A stretch of 64,000 nt of DNA from Clostridium acetireducens DSM 10703 (GCF_001758365.1 NZ_LZFO01000006.1:29715-93714); one strand, 5' to 3'. Positions 8,522 through 17,332 are shown, numbered from the stretch's first letter. Notes: generated by a model from the letters alone, not told the origin. Numbers and translations: made by a program.

Positions 8522-9605
8522 GTACTTTATACTAACTTTAACAGTATTATCCCTTTTATTTTCCATTAAATTTATACCTGTATCTGCTTTAACTGGAAGT
8601 GATACTTTAAATCTTGAAGAATCTATTAAATCTGCTTCAAATAAAAATTCTGAATTAAGTATTCTAAATAAAAAGATAGAAATTTGTGATGAAAAATATA
8701 AAAAATCTTTGGATGAAAAAAACGATGGTGCAGAAACTTCTATAGAAACTTTAAGAAAAGGCAACGTATATCCCCTTCAAAGAAAAAAAGAATTAGAAGA
8801 TGCTAAATGGAATTACGAAGAAAAAAGAAATGATGTTATTTTAGATACTGAAAGATTATATTACTTAATATTAATTCAACAAGAGTTAATAGATAATGAA
8901 AAAAATCAAGTAGATAGGCTAGAAAATTTATTAAATCAAAAGAAAAAAGAAGTGGAATTAGGTAGTGTATCTAAAAATTCTTTAAGAGATTATGAACTAT
9001 CTTTAGAAAGTGCAAAAAATAAATTACAAGAATTTATAAATGAAAAAAACAAGCTTGTAATGGAATTAAATTTAAAAATAGGTAATCCTGTTAGAAAGGA
9101 ACTTTACATTAAGAATTCAAACATTCCTTGTGAAGATTTAAATGAAATTAATTTAGATAATATTATAAATGAATTAATAAAAAAACATCATAGCATTTAT
9201 AGTATAGAAGCAGAAATAGAATATACTAAAAATGATAAAAATAATTTTATAGATATTAATTCTAATGAAAAATATGATGATGATATAAAAGATTTAGAAG
9301 ATAAATTAATAGAATTAAATTATAATTTAGAAGATGCTAAAAAAGATTTAGAATACAAAGTAATAAGTAATCATAATACTATATTAAATTTAAAAAATAG
9401 CATAGAAATTAAAAACCTGGATTATGAAAACAAAAAATCTTTATTAGATAGTGTAATTAAAAAACAAAAATTAGGTATGGCTACTAATTCTGATTATAAA
9501 ATAGCTTTAGAAAATTTAAATAACGCTTTAGCAGATTATAAAAAATCTCAATTAGAATACTACATAGCAATACAAAAATTTAAATTTTTTATTAAATGTA
9601 ATTAA
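8511..9605 (+). CDS. Exported TolC-like coiled-coil protein, paralogue
   Basis: A 364-residue protein with a signal peptide (about 1-26, ending VSALTG) and long amphipathic helices. It has the OEP-style repeat: LNLEESIKSASNKNSELS near the N-terminus and two helix-turn-helix units with turns VELGSVSKNSLRDYELSL and LGMATNSDYKIALENLNNAL. RBS GGAGGCTTT lies inside the previous gene. Together with the upstream gene it forms a two-gene operon closed by a strong terminator. The two proteins could form a mixed coiled-coil assembly (inference). Confidence 0.75.
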   Translation: MKNKYFILTLTVLSLLFSIKFIPVSALTGSDTLNLEESIKSASNKNSELSILNKKIEICDEKYKKSLDEKNDGAETSIETLRKGNVYPLQRKKELEDAKWNYEEKRNDVILDTERLYYLILIQQELIDNEKNQVDRLENLLNQKKKEVELGSVSKNSLRDYELSLESAKNKLQEFINEKNKLVMELNLKIGNPVRKELYIKNSNIPCEDLNEINLDNIINELIKKHHSIYSIEAEIEYTKNDKNNFIDINSNEKYDDDIKDLEDKLIELNYNLEDAKKDLEYKVISNHNTILNLKNSIEIKNLDYENKKSLLDSVIKKQKLGMATNSDYKIALENLNNALADYKKSQLEYYIAIQKFKFFIKCN

Positions 9606-9618
9606 TAATAATAAATAT

Positions 9619-9655
9619 AAAAAGAGGCTTACTATTTTAGTAAACCTCTTTTTAC
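9619..9655. terminator. Bidirectional intrinsic terminator
   Basis: AAAAGAGGCTTACT pairs with AGTAAACCTCTTTT (one mismatch), followed by a T-tract. It separates the TolC-like operon from the convergent regulator gene. Confidence 0.85.
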
Positions 9656-9673
9656 ATTTATATATTTATTATG

Positions 9674-9898
9674 TTAATTGCTTCTAACTACTAAATCATC
9701 TAATCTACATCCTAATATTCTAGAAAGTACTACTATTTTATCGAAGCTGGGGTTTCTCTTATCTCCTCTTTCTAACTCCTCTAAATAAGATTTTGATACA
9801 GAAGTTTGGAATCTAGGATCTTTAGTTAGGTTATGAACATCTTGAGTGGTATAACCTAATTTTAATCTAAATTCACGGAGCTTTTTTCCATCTAACAA
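9674..9898 (-). CDS. XRE-family helix-turn-helix regulator
   Basis: A 74-residue protein that is essentially one HTH_3 domain. KLREFRLKLGYTTQDVHNLTK forms helices 1-2, SVSKSYLEELERGDKRNPSFDKIVVLSRIL is the recognition helix and following helix, and GCRLDDLV closes it. The wording SYLEELERG is the classic XRE recognition segment. Its target is unknown. RBS GGGGGGA is strong. It is monocistronic or transcribed after the membrane protein at 9982-10512. Confidence 0.88.
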   Translation of the reverse strand: MLDGKKLREFRLKLGYTTQDVHNLTKDPRFQTSVSKSYLEELERGDKRNPSFDKIVVLSRILGCRLDDLVVRSN

Positions 9899-9981
9899 TT
9901 AAAATCCCCCCTACAAATTAAATATATAAATCTTTACTATAATTATAATACTTTTAAAAAATAATTAATAGTTATAATTTT

Positions 9982-10512
9982 TTATTTATAACTATATTGA
10001 CTATTGTAAATACCTACGCATTCTTGAACATTACCGGCTTTACCCTTATTTAGATATATATTGAATTGTTTTAATACTTTTGGTTTTAAATATTTTTCTG
10101 GTATACTTCCATTACTTTGAATATAATATTCTAATTTATTATCTATATTTATTTCTTTTTTTATTAATTTTTCTATTCTATCTTTATTTAATTTTAAAAT
10201 TATAATCGGTAAAATTAATAAAATAGTCCACATTATAATGAAATTTATTATAAAATATTCTTTAAACCAATTATCTTGATAACAACTTTTCATTATATAA
10301 TTTCCTTGAGCTTCTACTATAAAGCTATTATATTTCACATTTATATAAGCTATAAAAGCACTTATATAAACTATTATAGATGTAATAAAAGAAAAAATTG
10401 AAACTTTTTTACTACTTTTTTTATAACTCTCTATTTCTTTTTTAACTTTATCCCTTTTAAATAACAGCTTTCTTAAAAACTGAATTTCATAAATTAAATT
10501 TTCCCTTTTCAT
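9982..10512 (-). CDS. Two-TM membrane protein, function unknown
   Basis: A 176-residue protein with a basic coiled N-terminus (1-42) and two hydrophobic segments (about 43-60 and 90-112). Between them is an external loop with one Cys (MKSCYQDNWFKEY), and a basic cytoplasmic tail follows. I recognise no family. It sits between the XRE regulator and palindromic element copy 1, whose arm ends about 50 bp before the start codon. Confidence 0.6.
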   Translation of the reverse strand: MKRENLIYEIQFLRKLLFKRDKVKKEIESYKKSSKKVSIFSFITSIIVYISAFIAYINVKYNSFIVEAQGNYIMKSCYQDNWFKEYFIINFIIMWTILLILPIIILKLNKDRIEKLIKKEINIDNKLEYYIQSNGSIPEKYLKPKVLKQFNIYLNKGKAGNVQECVGIYNSQYSYK

Positions 10513-10591
10513 AAAATCCCTCTTTTCTTATCTCCTAAAATATATATATGCACAGTTATGCAAAAAATTTACTTATTAAATTAATATATGT

Positions 10592-10958
10592 AGGCTGCTA
10601 AATAAAAAATAATTGAGAAAATTTGCAGATATAAAATAATTAAAAATAATCTATATAAAAATAATAAGACAGCAACATAAAGAGAGTTTGTAAATAATTT
10701 GAATAAATTTTAGACACTCTTAGAAGAAAAAATAAAAAAACTCCGTAATTCATCACAGGACGTGATGAGCCAATTTCCGCCCCAAGGACGGGGCATAAAT
10801 TGGGTAGGAGTTTTTTTGTTTTTTTCTTCTTAGAGTGTCTTAATGAAATGACTTATTTACAAACTCTCTTTATGTTGCTGTCTTATTATTTTTATATAGA
10901 TTATTTTTAATTATTTTATATCTGCAAATTTTCTCAATTATTTTTTATTTAGCAGCCT
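10592..10958 (+). repeat. Palindromic element, copy 1 (perfect arms extending into flanks)
   Basis: A 367-bp element with termini AGGCTGCTAAATAAAAAA and its complement. The complementarity is perfect over 136 bp per arm (10562-10697 against 10853-10988), including 30 bp of DNA outside the element on each side. The core (about 10736-10817) is bounded by A7 and T7 and holds two hairpins, CATCAC-AGGAC-GTGATG and GCCCC-AAGGAC-GGGGC, the second enclosed by CCAATTT/AAATTGG. A short asymmetric zone (TTTGAATAAATTTTA against TTAATGAAATGAC) lies between arm and core. I see no transposase gene. The 71 bp to the hemerythrin stop hold nothing else. Confidence 0.95.
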
Positions 10959-11029
10959 ACATATATTAATTTAATAAGTAAATTTTTTATTGAAACATGA
11001 TAAAAGTAATATATTTTTTTAAAATTTGA

Positions 11030-11443
11030 TTAATATACTCCTTTATTATGAAAAAATTCTCTGTATTTCATATCAGATCCCAGTATATGTGCTTCTATCC
11101 AATTTAATATAAATGAAAGAAGATCTAGCAAAACCTCTTTTTGCTCATTATCTATATCCTTTTTGCTAAAGCCAGATATTCTTTTTATAAAAGCATCATG
11201 CTCTATTTTATGATCTTCATATTTTTTAAAATTATACTCTTTCATAAGTTTTTCTTCTGTTCCAAAATGGTATACAGTATATTCCTTAAGAGCATCTAAA
11301 GCTGTCATTATTTCATCATAGTGATCATAATTATCATTTAACTTTACTATATCGTATATATTATTTCCCAACTGAAAAAGCCTTCTATGCTGATTATCTA
11401 TTTGTTCAATATCTACATTATATGATTCTTTCCATATAAACAT
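11030..11443 (-). CDS. Bacteriohemerythrin
   Basis: A 137-residue four-helix protein with all di-iron ligands in the usual order: IDNQHRRLFQ (His, with E/Q context), YHFGTEEKLM (HxxxE), HKIEHDAF (HxxxH) and AHILGSDMKY (HxxxxD). It binds O2 at a non-haem di-iron site. In anaerobes it is thought to sense, scavenge or deliver oxygen. It is monocistronic with RBS GGGGGGAT. Downstream lies palindromic element copy 1. Confidence 0.93.
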   Translation of the reverse strand: MFIWKESYNVDIEQIDNQHRRLFQLGNNIYDIVKLNDNYDHYDEIMTALDALKEYTVYHFGTEEKLMKEYNFKKYEDHKIEHDAFIKRISGFSKKDIDNEQKEVLLDLLSFILNWIEAHILGSDMKYREFFHNKGVY

Positions 11444-11562
11444 AAAATCCCCCCGTATAAATATAATTTTAACTATATTATACCATATATTCTATTAAAT
11501 TAAACCTATTATTAATAAATAATGCTTATCAATAATGAGTTTAATTAAATTATACTTTTCTA

Positions 11563-12639
11563 TTAAAATTTACTTCCAACTAGTTTTCCTTCATATAAAG
11601 ATACAATACCATAATCGCAAATTCCTACAAATTTACCTTTGTAAAAGGTTTCTTTACCTGTTTTTAATTCCTTTATAAGACCTTTATCCTTATAATCCAC
11701 ATATATGTTTCCATTTTTAGATATATATATGTTCTTTTTATTTATAAACTTTTCTAAAGCAATTTTATTCCATGTACTGTTTGAATTCAATTGTTTATGC
11801 CAAATTTCATTTACAAATATATCTTTATTGGGATTATTCAAATCTTTTTTAGTATCTTTCTTATTACCTACATATATGGTATCTTCATTATCAACTGATA
11901 ATAAGCAAAGTTTCCCAGTAGTATCAATAGGATAATTATTTTTATAACCTTTAAGATTAATTGTACCTGTTATTCTATCTTCGTATATTAGTTTATCTTC
12001 TCTATTTACAATTGATATCTTTCCAACCTTAGAAGTTATATTTTCAATTGTTTCTAATTGAGACATTATATTAATTCTATATATTTTACTTGAAAATATA
12101 TTAGATATTTTTATATACATTATATGCGTAGAAGTAGATGCAGATGTATCTGTTATATCATAACTTTTATCTGATAAGGGAATTAAAACTTTATTATTAT
12201 TGTTATCACTTAATTCAAAACTCTCGTCTCTTTTAGCATCATAAGATATAAACTTTAAAAAATATCCTTTGTTATCAGATATACATTTTTCTCCAATAAG
12301 TAAAATATCTCTATCAGGCAACCATTTATAATAAGGTAAATCTACGCTTTTAGACATATCTATAGTTTTTTCATCTTTAGTTTCTGTATTTATAATTTTA
12401 ATAACATTATCTTTATAATAAGCTGCATATTTTCCTCTATAGGATATTTTAATATATTTTGCTTCTTGATCTACAGGAACATTAATTTTATGTATTTTAT
12501 TTTCTTGTTTATTGCTAACCTTTTTTATATTAAAATTCATCTCTTCCGACAAATAAAATTTATCAACAATAAAAAGTCCAAGTGCAACAATCACTATAGG
12601 AACTAATGTCCATTTAAATAATCTCTTTAAAACTTTCAT
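11563..12639 (-). CDS. Membrane-anchored propeller-like protein (paralogue of 56443-57477)
   Basis: A 358-residue protein with an N-terminal anchor (about 10-27, VPIVIVALGLFIVDKF) and a beta-rich exterior part. Repeating strand motifs such as KYAAYYKDNVIKIINTETKDEK, YYKWLPDRDILLIGEK and NIYISKNGNIYVDYKDKG suggest a beta-propeller. I know no named family. It aligns along its length with the 56443-57477 protein, sharing YKWLPDRD..LI.EK and the IEKV-type anchor. It is the second gene after the phosphodiester glycosidase (15 bp gap), in the same order as in the paralogous pair. Confidence 0.7.
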   Translation of the reverse strand: MKVLKRLFKWTLVPIVIVALGLFIVDKFYLSEEMNFNIKKVSNKQENKIHKINVPVDQEAKYIKISYRGKYAAYYKDNVIKIINTETKDEKTIDMSKSVDLPYYKWLPDRDILLIGEKCISDNKGYFLKFISYDAKRDESFELSDNNNNKVLIPLSDKSYDITDTSASTSTHIMYIKISNIFSSKIYRINIMSQLETIENITSKVGKISIVNREDKLIYEDRITGTINLKGYKNNYPIDTTGKLCLLSVDNEDTIYVGNKKDTKKDLNNPNKDIFVNEIWHKQLNSNSTWNKIALEKFINKKNIYISKNGNIYVDYKDKGLIKELKTGKETFYKGKFVGICDYGIVSLYEGKLVGSKF

Positions 12640-12654
12640 AATAAATCTCCTCTA

Positions 12655-13680
12655 CTATTTTGCATATATTGCCGTAGCTACTGATCTTTCTCCATCCCAA
12701 TTACAAGGACTGTTTATAACTTCTCCATCATAATACATTGTAGAAGAAGAACCTCCATCTAAATTACTAGCATTCCATACTCCTCTTTTAATCAATAAAT
12801 TTTGTATTTCCCTTAATGTAGCTCCTTGTTTAAATCCTCTTCTTCCATCTATAACTAAAAATACAATGGTTCCATCTTTCTTTTGTCCTATAGCCGTTCT
12901 AGGATTTAAACCTTCATCTACTTCTACCTTGCAAGGTTGTCCATTAATTACAAGTGTGTTTCTAAAAGATAACGCTTCTTTTACTCCTCTATCTTTTAAT
13001 TCTTTTAAAGTTTTTTCTCCTACTATTAATTTTCCTTCTTCAGTAAATGCCGTAACATTTAACTTCTCGTATTCTTTTGCATCACTATATATAATCTTTC
13101 CATTTGATATTACAATTCCTTCTGGATAAGCTCCTGTTCCTGCCCATAGTCTTCCATCAGAAGACCTATCCGTAAATCCTCCCCCATTTATTGCTGCAAT
13201 TGCTTTATTTTGCTCAGCTATTTCACTAGTTCTCTGTCCCATTTTTCCTATATTTTTAGTATATCCTATTTTTATTCTTGAAGGATCTTTTATCTCTAAT
13301 ATGTATGCATCAAATTTTCTTGCATGTACTTCATATCTTTCTATGGTTTTATTACCTTTATGCTGTATTTGCACATCTAATTCATTTTCCTTTTCACTAT
13401 TAGATACACCATTTAAATTATCATTTTTTATAATTTTATCTATTTCATCTTTTGATAAAAATGTAGTAGCTATATATTGATGTTTAAAAGTAGCCATAGC
13501 AGTTCCTACAATAGTTTTTTTTACATTTTCAAAAGGTCCATAAAACACCATTAAAGGAGTTGCTATGGAAATAATCACTAATTCATATATTAAAAATATT
13601 AATACCCTTTTAAATATAGATTTTTTTCTTTTCTTTTGCTTTTTAACATTCCGTTTATTTTTAATTGCTCTTCTATTCAT
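12655..13680 (-). CDS. Phosphodiester glycosidase (NAGPA-like) domain protein, membrane anchored
   Basis: A 341-residue protein with a very basic cytoplasmic N-terminus, a membrane segment (about 26-46) and a C-terminal NAGPA/DUF2233 domain. Signature segments are AIAAINGGGF, NPRTAIGQKKDGT, LVIDGRR, NASNLDGGSSSTMYYDG and the closing ERSVATAIY. The family acts on GlcNAc-1-phosphodiesters in the uncovering enzyme, and bacterial members are linked to exopolysaccharide or cell-wall glycans. Inference: a surface glycan-processing enzyme. It is the first gene of a two-gene operon duplicated at 56.4-58.5 kb. Confidence 0.88.
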   Translation of the reverse strand: MNRRAIKNKRNVKKQKKRKKSIFKRVLIFLIYELVIISIATPLMVFYGPFENVKKTIVGTAMATFKHQYIATTFLSKDEIDKIIKNDNLNGVSNSEKENELDVQIQHKGNKTIERYEVHARKFDAYILEIKDPSRIKIGYTKNIGKMGQRTSEIAEQNKAIAAINGGGFTDRSSDGRLWAGTGAYPEGIVISNGKIIYSDAKEYEKLNVTAFTEEGKLIVGEKTLKELKDRGVKEALSFRNTLVINGQPCKVEVDEGLNPRTAIGQKKDGTIVFLVIDGRRGFKQGATLREIQNLLIKRGVWNASNLDGGSSSTMYYDGEVINSPCNWDGERSVATAIYAK

Positions 13681-13825
13681 AATTTAACTCCTTTATACAA
13701 ATAAAAATATATAATACATTTTTTGCTTTATCATAAATTATATCATATACTTTGTGGTTATATCAAAATGCAATATTTTTATTTAAATGATATAATAATA
13801 AATAAATTTAGAAAGGTGAGATTTA

Positions 13826-14434
13826 ATGAAAATAATTTGCATAGGTGATAGTTTAACTTACGGATTTGGAGTAAATTCTGGTGAATGCTGGGTTGATTTG
13901 CTAAGAAACAAACTTAATTTAGAAATAATAAATAAAGGTATAAATGGAGACACAACCTTTGGAATTCTTAAAAGAAGATTTGAAGATATATATAACTACA
14001 AACCTTCTTATGTAATATTAATGGGCGGTAGTAATGACTTTTTTTTAGGTTATAGCATTAAAGATGTAGTAAATAATATATCTACTTTGCTAAATGAATT
14101 AAAAGAAAAATCTATAACTCCTATATTAGCTCTTCAGCCACCTATATTAACAGATATGGCTGAAGTATTCTGGTGTGATGACTCCTTAAATTACAAAGAA
14201 GTTAAAAATAATGTATTAAAATATGTTAATTGGGCAAAAGAATATACCACAAGAAATAACATATTGCTTATAAATTTTCATGATAAATTTAATTTAATAA
14301 AAGAAGATATACATAAATATTATTCTGATGGACTCCACTTAAATTCAAAAGGAAACAAAATTATGTTTACCATTGCATTTGAATCTTTAAAAAATTCAAT
14401 AAATATAAGCAATAGGTTGTTAAATAAAAAATGA
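13826..14434 (+). CDS. SGNH/GDSL-family hydrolase with element-derived C-terminus
   Basis: A 202-residue cytoplasmic esterase or lipase-like protein with all SGNH blocks: IGDSLTYG (catalytic Ser9), GINGDT, LMGGSNDFF and YSDGLHLNSKG (Asp and His). The family hydrolyses esters, thioesters or lysophospholipids; this substrate is unknown. Palindromic element copy 2 begins at 14414, so the last six residues (RLLNKK) and the TGA stop are encoded by the element terminus. The native C-terminus was therefore probably replaced. RBS AAAGGTGAG, with a TATAAT box at about 13791. Confidence 0.88.
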   Translation: MKIICIGDSLTYGFGVNSGECWVDLLRNKLNLEIINKGINGDTTFGILKRRFEDIYNYKPSYVILMGGSNDFFLGYSIKDVVNNISTLLNELKEKSITPILALQPPILTDMAEVFWCDDSLNYKEVKNNVLKYVNWAKEYTTRNNILLINFHDKFNLIKEDIHKYYSDGLHLNSKGNKIMFTIAFESLKNSINISNRLLNKK

Positions 14435-14754
14435 TAGAAATAATTTGCATATAAAAAATAATTAAAAATAAGCTAAATAAAAATAATAAGCCCACTAGCA
14501 TAAAGAGAGTTTGTAAATAATTTGAATGAATTTTAGACACTCTTAGAAGAAAAAATAAAAAAACTCCGTAATTCATCACAGGACGTGATGAGCCAATTTC
14601 CGCACCAAGGACGGTGCATAAATTGGGTAGGAGTTTTTTTATTTTTTATTCTTAGAGTGTCTTAATAAAATGATTTATTTACAAACTCTCTTTATGCTAG
14701 TGGGCTTATTATTTTTATTTAGCTTATTTTTAATTATTTTTTATTCAACAGCCT
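14414..14754 (+). repeat. Palindromic element, copy 2
   Basis: It starts inside the SGNH hydrolase gene and ends 14 bp before the stop of the convergent VWA gene. The variable arm segment GCCCACTAGCAT is matched by ATGCTAGTGGGC in the right arm. The right arm has lost about 27 bp, probably between short ATTTTTTA repeats. In the core, hairpin 2 reads GCACC-AAGGAC-GGTGC: both sides of the stem changed relative to other copies (C to A and G to T), so the pairing is preserved. Confidence 0.93.
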
Positions 14755-14768
14755 AGAACAATTATAAT

Positions 14769-16157
14769 TTAAAATACCCATCCTGCCCAACCAGGCATAA
14801 TATCTCTCATCATTTCTTTCATATAAGTAAAATCTTCCTCAACCTTTTCTTCCGTTGACAAATTTATTACTACTCCATAAGGTTTTGCAAGAGATAATTT
14901 TTGGTTTTTACCAGTAAGAACCCATAATGTCTTATTATGAACTGGTTTATATTGAAGTTCATTTTCTCCAATACCATCTGTAAAATATATTAAAAGATGA
15001 TTTCTCATTCTATTTTTTTTCATGTAATTAAACACAGGAGAAAAAGCTGTGCCACCTTTAGTGTCTAATTTTTTTCTAACATCTTTAGGTCCTCTTACTT
15101 TGTATACCCTTCTAATTTCATTATCACATTCTATTATTTTAACTTCTGATGGATAATTTTTTATTATTCCAAAAACTTCTGTCATTATTTGTTTTATTTC
15201 TTCATCTGACATACTTGCACTTATATCTATAGCAATTAAAATTTGAATAATATGATCAGATAATTTTCCTCTTAAATCTAATCTATCTGGTTGTCTTCTA
15301 TCTTTTCTTGTTATAGTTTTTTTATAACCTACTGGAAGAGTTCCTACTATCTTTCTTAAATAATCTTTCCAAGTGATTTGTGGCTTTTGATTTAATTCTT
15401 TATAAGGTTTTTCAAGTGTTGCAGGCATTTTTCCACTATTAGCATTATTAGCCATTTTTCTTATAAGTTGTTTTAGTTGTTCATAGTTAAATGTATCATC
15501 TGATTCTTCCCACATATCATGAGTTCTACTTTCATCATGACCTGATTGTAAAGGCTTTTCCTCTCCTTTTATCCTATCATCTTCAATTATAGCTCCTTCT
15601 TTTGCCTTTAAGCTATCTATACCTTCTTGTATTTTTTTAGCGTATTCTTCTACTGGTTTTTCATATTCTAATAATATTTTGTAAGTAAGACTTACATTTT
15701 CTAAAGTACTAGACCAAGATGGCAAATGAGTAATATATTGATTAATAGAAATATCCATAGCTAAATTCACAGCTAAAGCACTATATTTTTTTCTTAACTT
15801 TTTAGCCCTTCCATAATGTCCATACATAATATGATAAACTTCATGTTTAATAAGTGCTTTCATTTCTTCTAAGTTGCATTTTAAAAACACTTTAGGATTA
15901 AAGTAAATAGAAAAATAGGATACTCCTGCTTTAGTAGCTGTAGCTGTAGGCAAATCCCACTTTATTCCCCTTTTCATTTGTATCATAAATAAAGCAAAAA
16001 AATTATCTTCGCCTTTCATTAATGAAAAAGTACATAACTCTATTAATTTAAAAAATTCCTTTTCAAATTGAGGAGACATATAATATTGTTCATCTTCTTC
16101 TATTATTTTTGCTAGAAGGCTTTTTCTTAAGTATTCAAAATTATTGTTTTGTTCCAT
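14769..16157 (-). CDS. DUF2201-type protein: HExxH metallopeptidase-like domain plus VWA domain
   Basis: A 462-residue protein. The N-terminal metallopeptidase-like domain (about 1-200) has HEVYH at 105-109 and a further His114 (MYGHYGR). A charged linker follows. The C-terminal VWA-like domain (about 300-462) has a MIDAS motif DISAS at 311-315 and a YFTDGIGE segment. Such proteins are usually paired with MoxR-type ATPases, as here. Known members lack proven protease activity. It is the third gene of the operon, 16 bp after the ATPase gene. RBS GAAAGGAGC. Confidence 0.88.
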   Translation of the reverse strand: MEQNNNFEYLRKSLLAKIIEEDEQYYMSPQFEKEFFKLIELCTFSLMKGEDNFFALFMIQMKRGIKWDLPTATATKAGVSYFSIYFNPKVFLKCNLEEMKALIKHEVYHIMYGHYGRAKKLRKKYSALAVNLAMDISINQYITHLPSWSSTLENVSLTYKILLEYEKPVEEYAKKIQEGIDSLKAKEGAIIEDDRIKGEEKPLQSGHDESRTHDMWEESDDTFNYEQLKQLIRKMANNANSGKMPATLEKPYKELNQKPQITWKDYLRKIVGTLPVGYKKTITRKDRRQPDRLDLRGKLSDHIIQILIAIDISASMSDEEIKQIMTEVFGIIKNYPSEVKIIECDNEIRRVYKVRGPKDVRKKLDTKGGTAFSPVFNYMKKNRMRNHLLIYFTDGIGENELQYKPVHNKTLWVLTGKNQKLSLAKPYGVVINLSTEEKVEEDFTYMKEMMRDIMPGWAGWVF

Positions 16158-16173
16158 TTTAAGCTCCTTTCAT

Positions 16174-17319
16174 TTACTTAGCTAATTGAGAATAAACAGT
16201 AAAATAACCCTCTACAAACATTTCATTTTCCATAAATTCTTTATATAAAGTATCTTCATAATTATTTTTTATATCCTGCATAATTCCCATTTTTAAATCT
16301 GCTGGGTACAATTGTAGAAATTCAGAAAATATACCAATTTCTCTATTTCTATCTTCTTTATCTTTTAAATAAATCAATGTATTTTTAGCTGTAAGATATA
16401 ATCTTGAATGGCTTTCTTTATTCATTTTGTTCTTTAATTCTTCTGAAATAGTATCTTCTTTAAAAATATCTTCTGGTTTTATTAAAGGATTTTTATGATT
16501 TTGTAAAAAATTATAAAAATCTTGAGCTATAGCAACGCCTACATTACCCTTTACTACATTATAAAAAATTCTTGAAGGGAAATTATCCTTCTCTTTAATA
16601 TATACTTTATAAGCATCTGAAACTCTTTCCCAACTTCTTGGGGTAGCTTTAACAGATTCATTAGAATATGGTGTATGAAGATACTCTGGAAAACTGGCAA
16701 TAAACTCAAGTATATCACTGTGAATTCTAACTTCTTCTCCAATACTTTCCATACCCCATCTAAGCCAAGTCTTAGCATCTGCATCCATTTCTATCCATAC
16801 AAAACGATTTTCTTGAGCAGGGTCCATATCTACTACTCCATAATCACTTTGAGAAAATTCTTCATATTTATTAGAAGGATTCATAGCTGCAATTATATAC
16901 ACATTATCTGGAAGTATATATCCATTTATTTCTCTATTTAATATAATATTCATAAGTTCTTGCTGTACACTATGTTCACATCTGTTTATTTCATCAATAA
17001 ATAATAATATTTTTTTGTTTGGATTTTTCATTAAAACATTATCTATTTCTAATAACTTAGTATGAATTGCATATACTGTTTTCTTTTTATTAATTTTTTT
17101 GCCATTAAACTCTATAAAATAATCTTCAACTGTTGGAAGTCCCCCTATTTCTCCTTCTTTCAATAAGTTTCCATCTATATTTATAGAATAATAATCATCC
17201 TTTATTGCTAATTCTTTAACTAATGCAGTTTTTCCTATTCCACTTTCTCCAATTAATAAAGGTACTGCTCCACTCTTAATTACTAATTCCACTGTCATTA
17301 ATGCATCAAAAAAATTCAT
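16174..17319 (-). CDS. MoxR-type AAA+ ATPase
   Basis: A 381-residue AAA ATPase with Walker A GESGIGKT (24-31), Walker B LLFIDE (105-110), sensor-1 region IIAAMNPSNKYEE and an arginine-finger region near QENRFVWIEM. MoxR ATPases act as chaperones or remodelers for VWA-domain partners, and the VWA gene follows directly. It is the middle gene of a three-gene operon (13 bp from the upstream repeat-protein gene). Confidence 0.9.
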   Translation of the reverse strand: MNFFDALMTVELVIKSGAVPLLIGESGIGKTALVKELAIKDDYYSINIDGNLLKEGEIGGLPTVEDYFIEFNGKKINKKKTVYAIHTKLLEIDNVLMKNPNKKILLFIDEINRCEHSVQQELMNIILNREINGYILPDNVYIIAAMNPSNKYEEFSQSDYGVVDMDPAQENRFVWIEMDADAKTWLRWGMESIGEEVRIHSDILEFIASFPEYLHTPYSNESVKATPRSWERVSDAYKVYIKEKDNFPSRIFYNVVKGNVGVAIAQDFYNFLQNHKNPLIKPEDIFKEDTISEELKNKMNKESHSRLYLTAKNTLIYLKDKEDRNREIGIFSEFLQLYPADLKMGIMQDIKNNYEDTLYKEFMENEMFVEGYFTVYSQLAK

Positions 17320-17332
17320 ACTTATCTTCTCC

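Noticed and set aside
10592..10958. Elements read as insertion sequences or CRISPR-like repeats
   Set aside because: No transposase or reverse transcriptase ORF, no regularly spaced short repeats and no obvious target-site duplication. Non-autonomous palindromic element fits better.
14367..14579. Minus-strand ORF (about 70 residues) in copy 2, with relatives at 31901-32137 and 39792-40019, all beginning MMNYGVFLFFLLRVSKIHSNYLQT-like (MMNYGVFLFF...)
   Set aside because: The shared peptide is only the translation of the conserved element core and arm. There is no RBS, the T-tracts force Phe/Leu runs, and the frames overlap real genes. They are by-products of the repeat.
16554..16784. Short ORF inside the MoxR gene and similar antisense frames elsewhere (e.g. 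2323-2733, 19772-20104, 46385-46675)
   Set aside because: They lie wholly within convincing genes on the same or other strand, lack RBSs and have no family signature.
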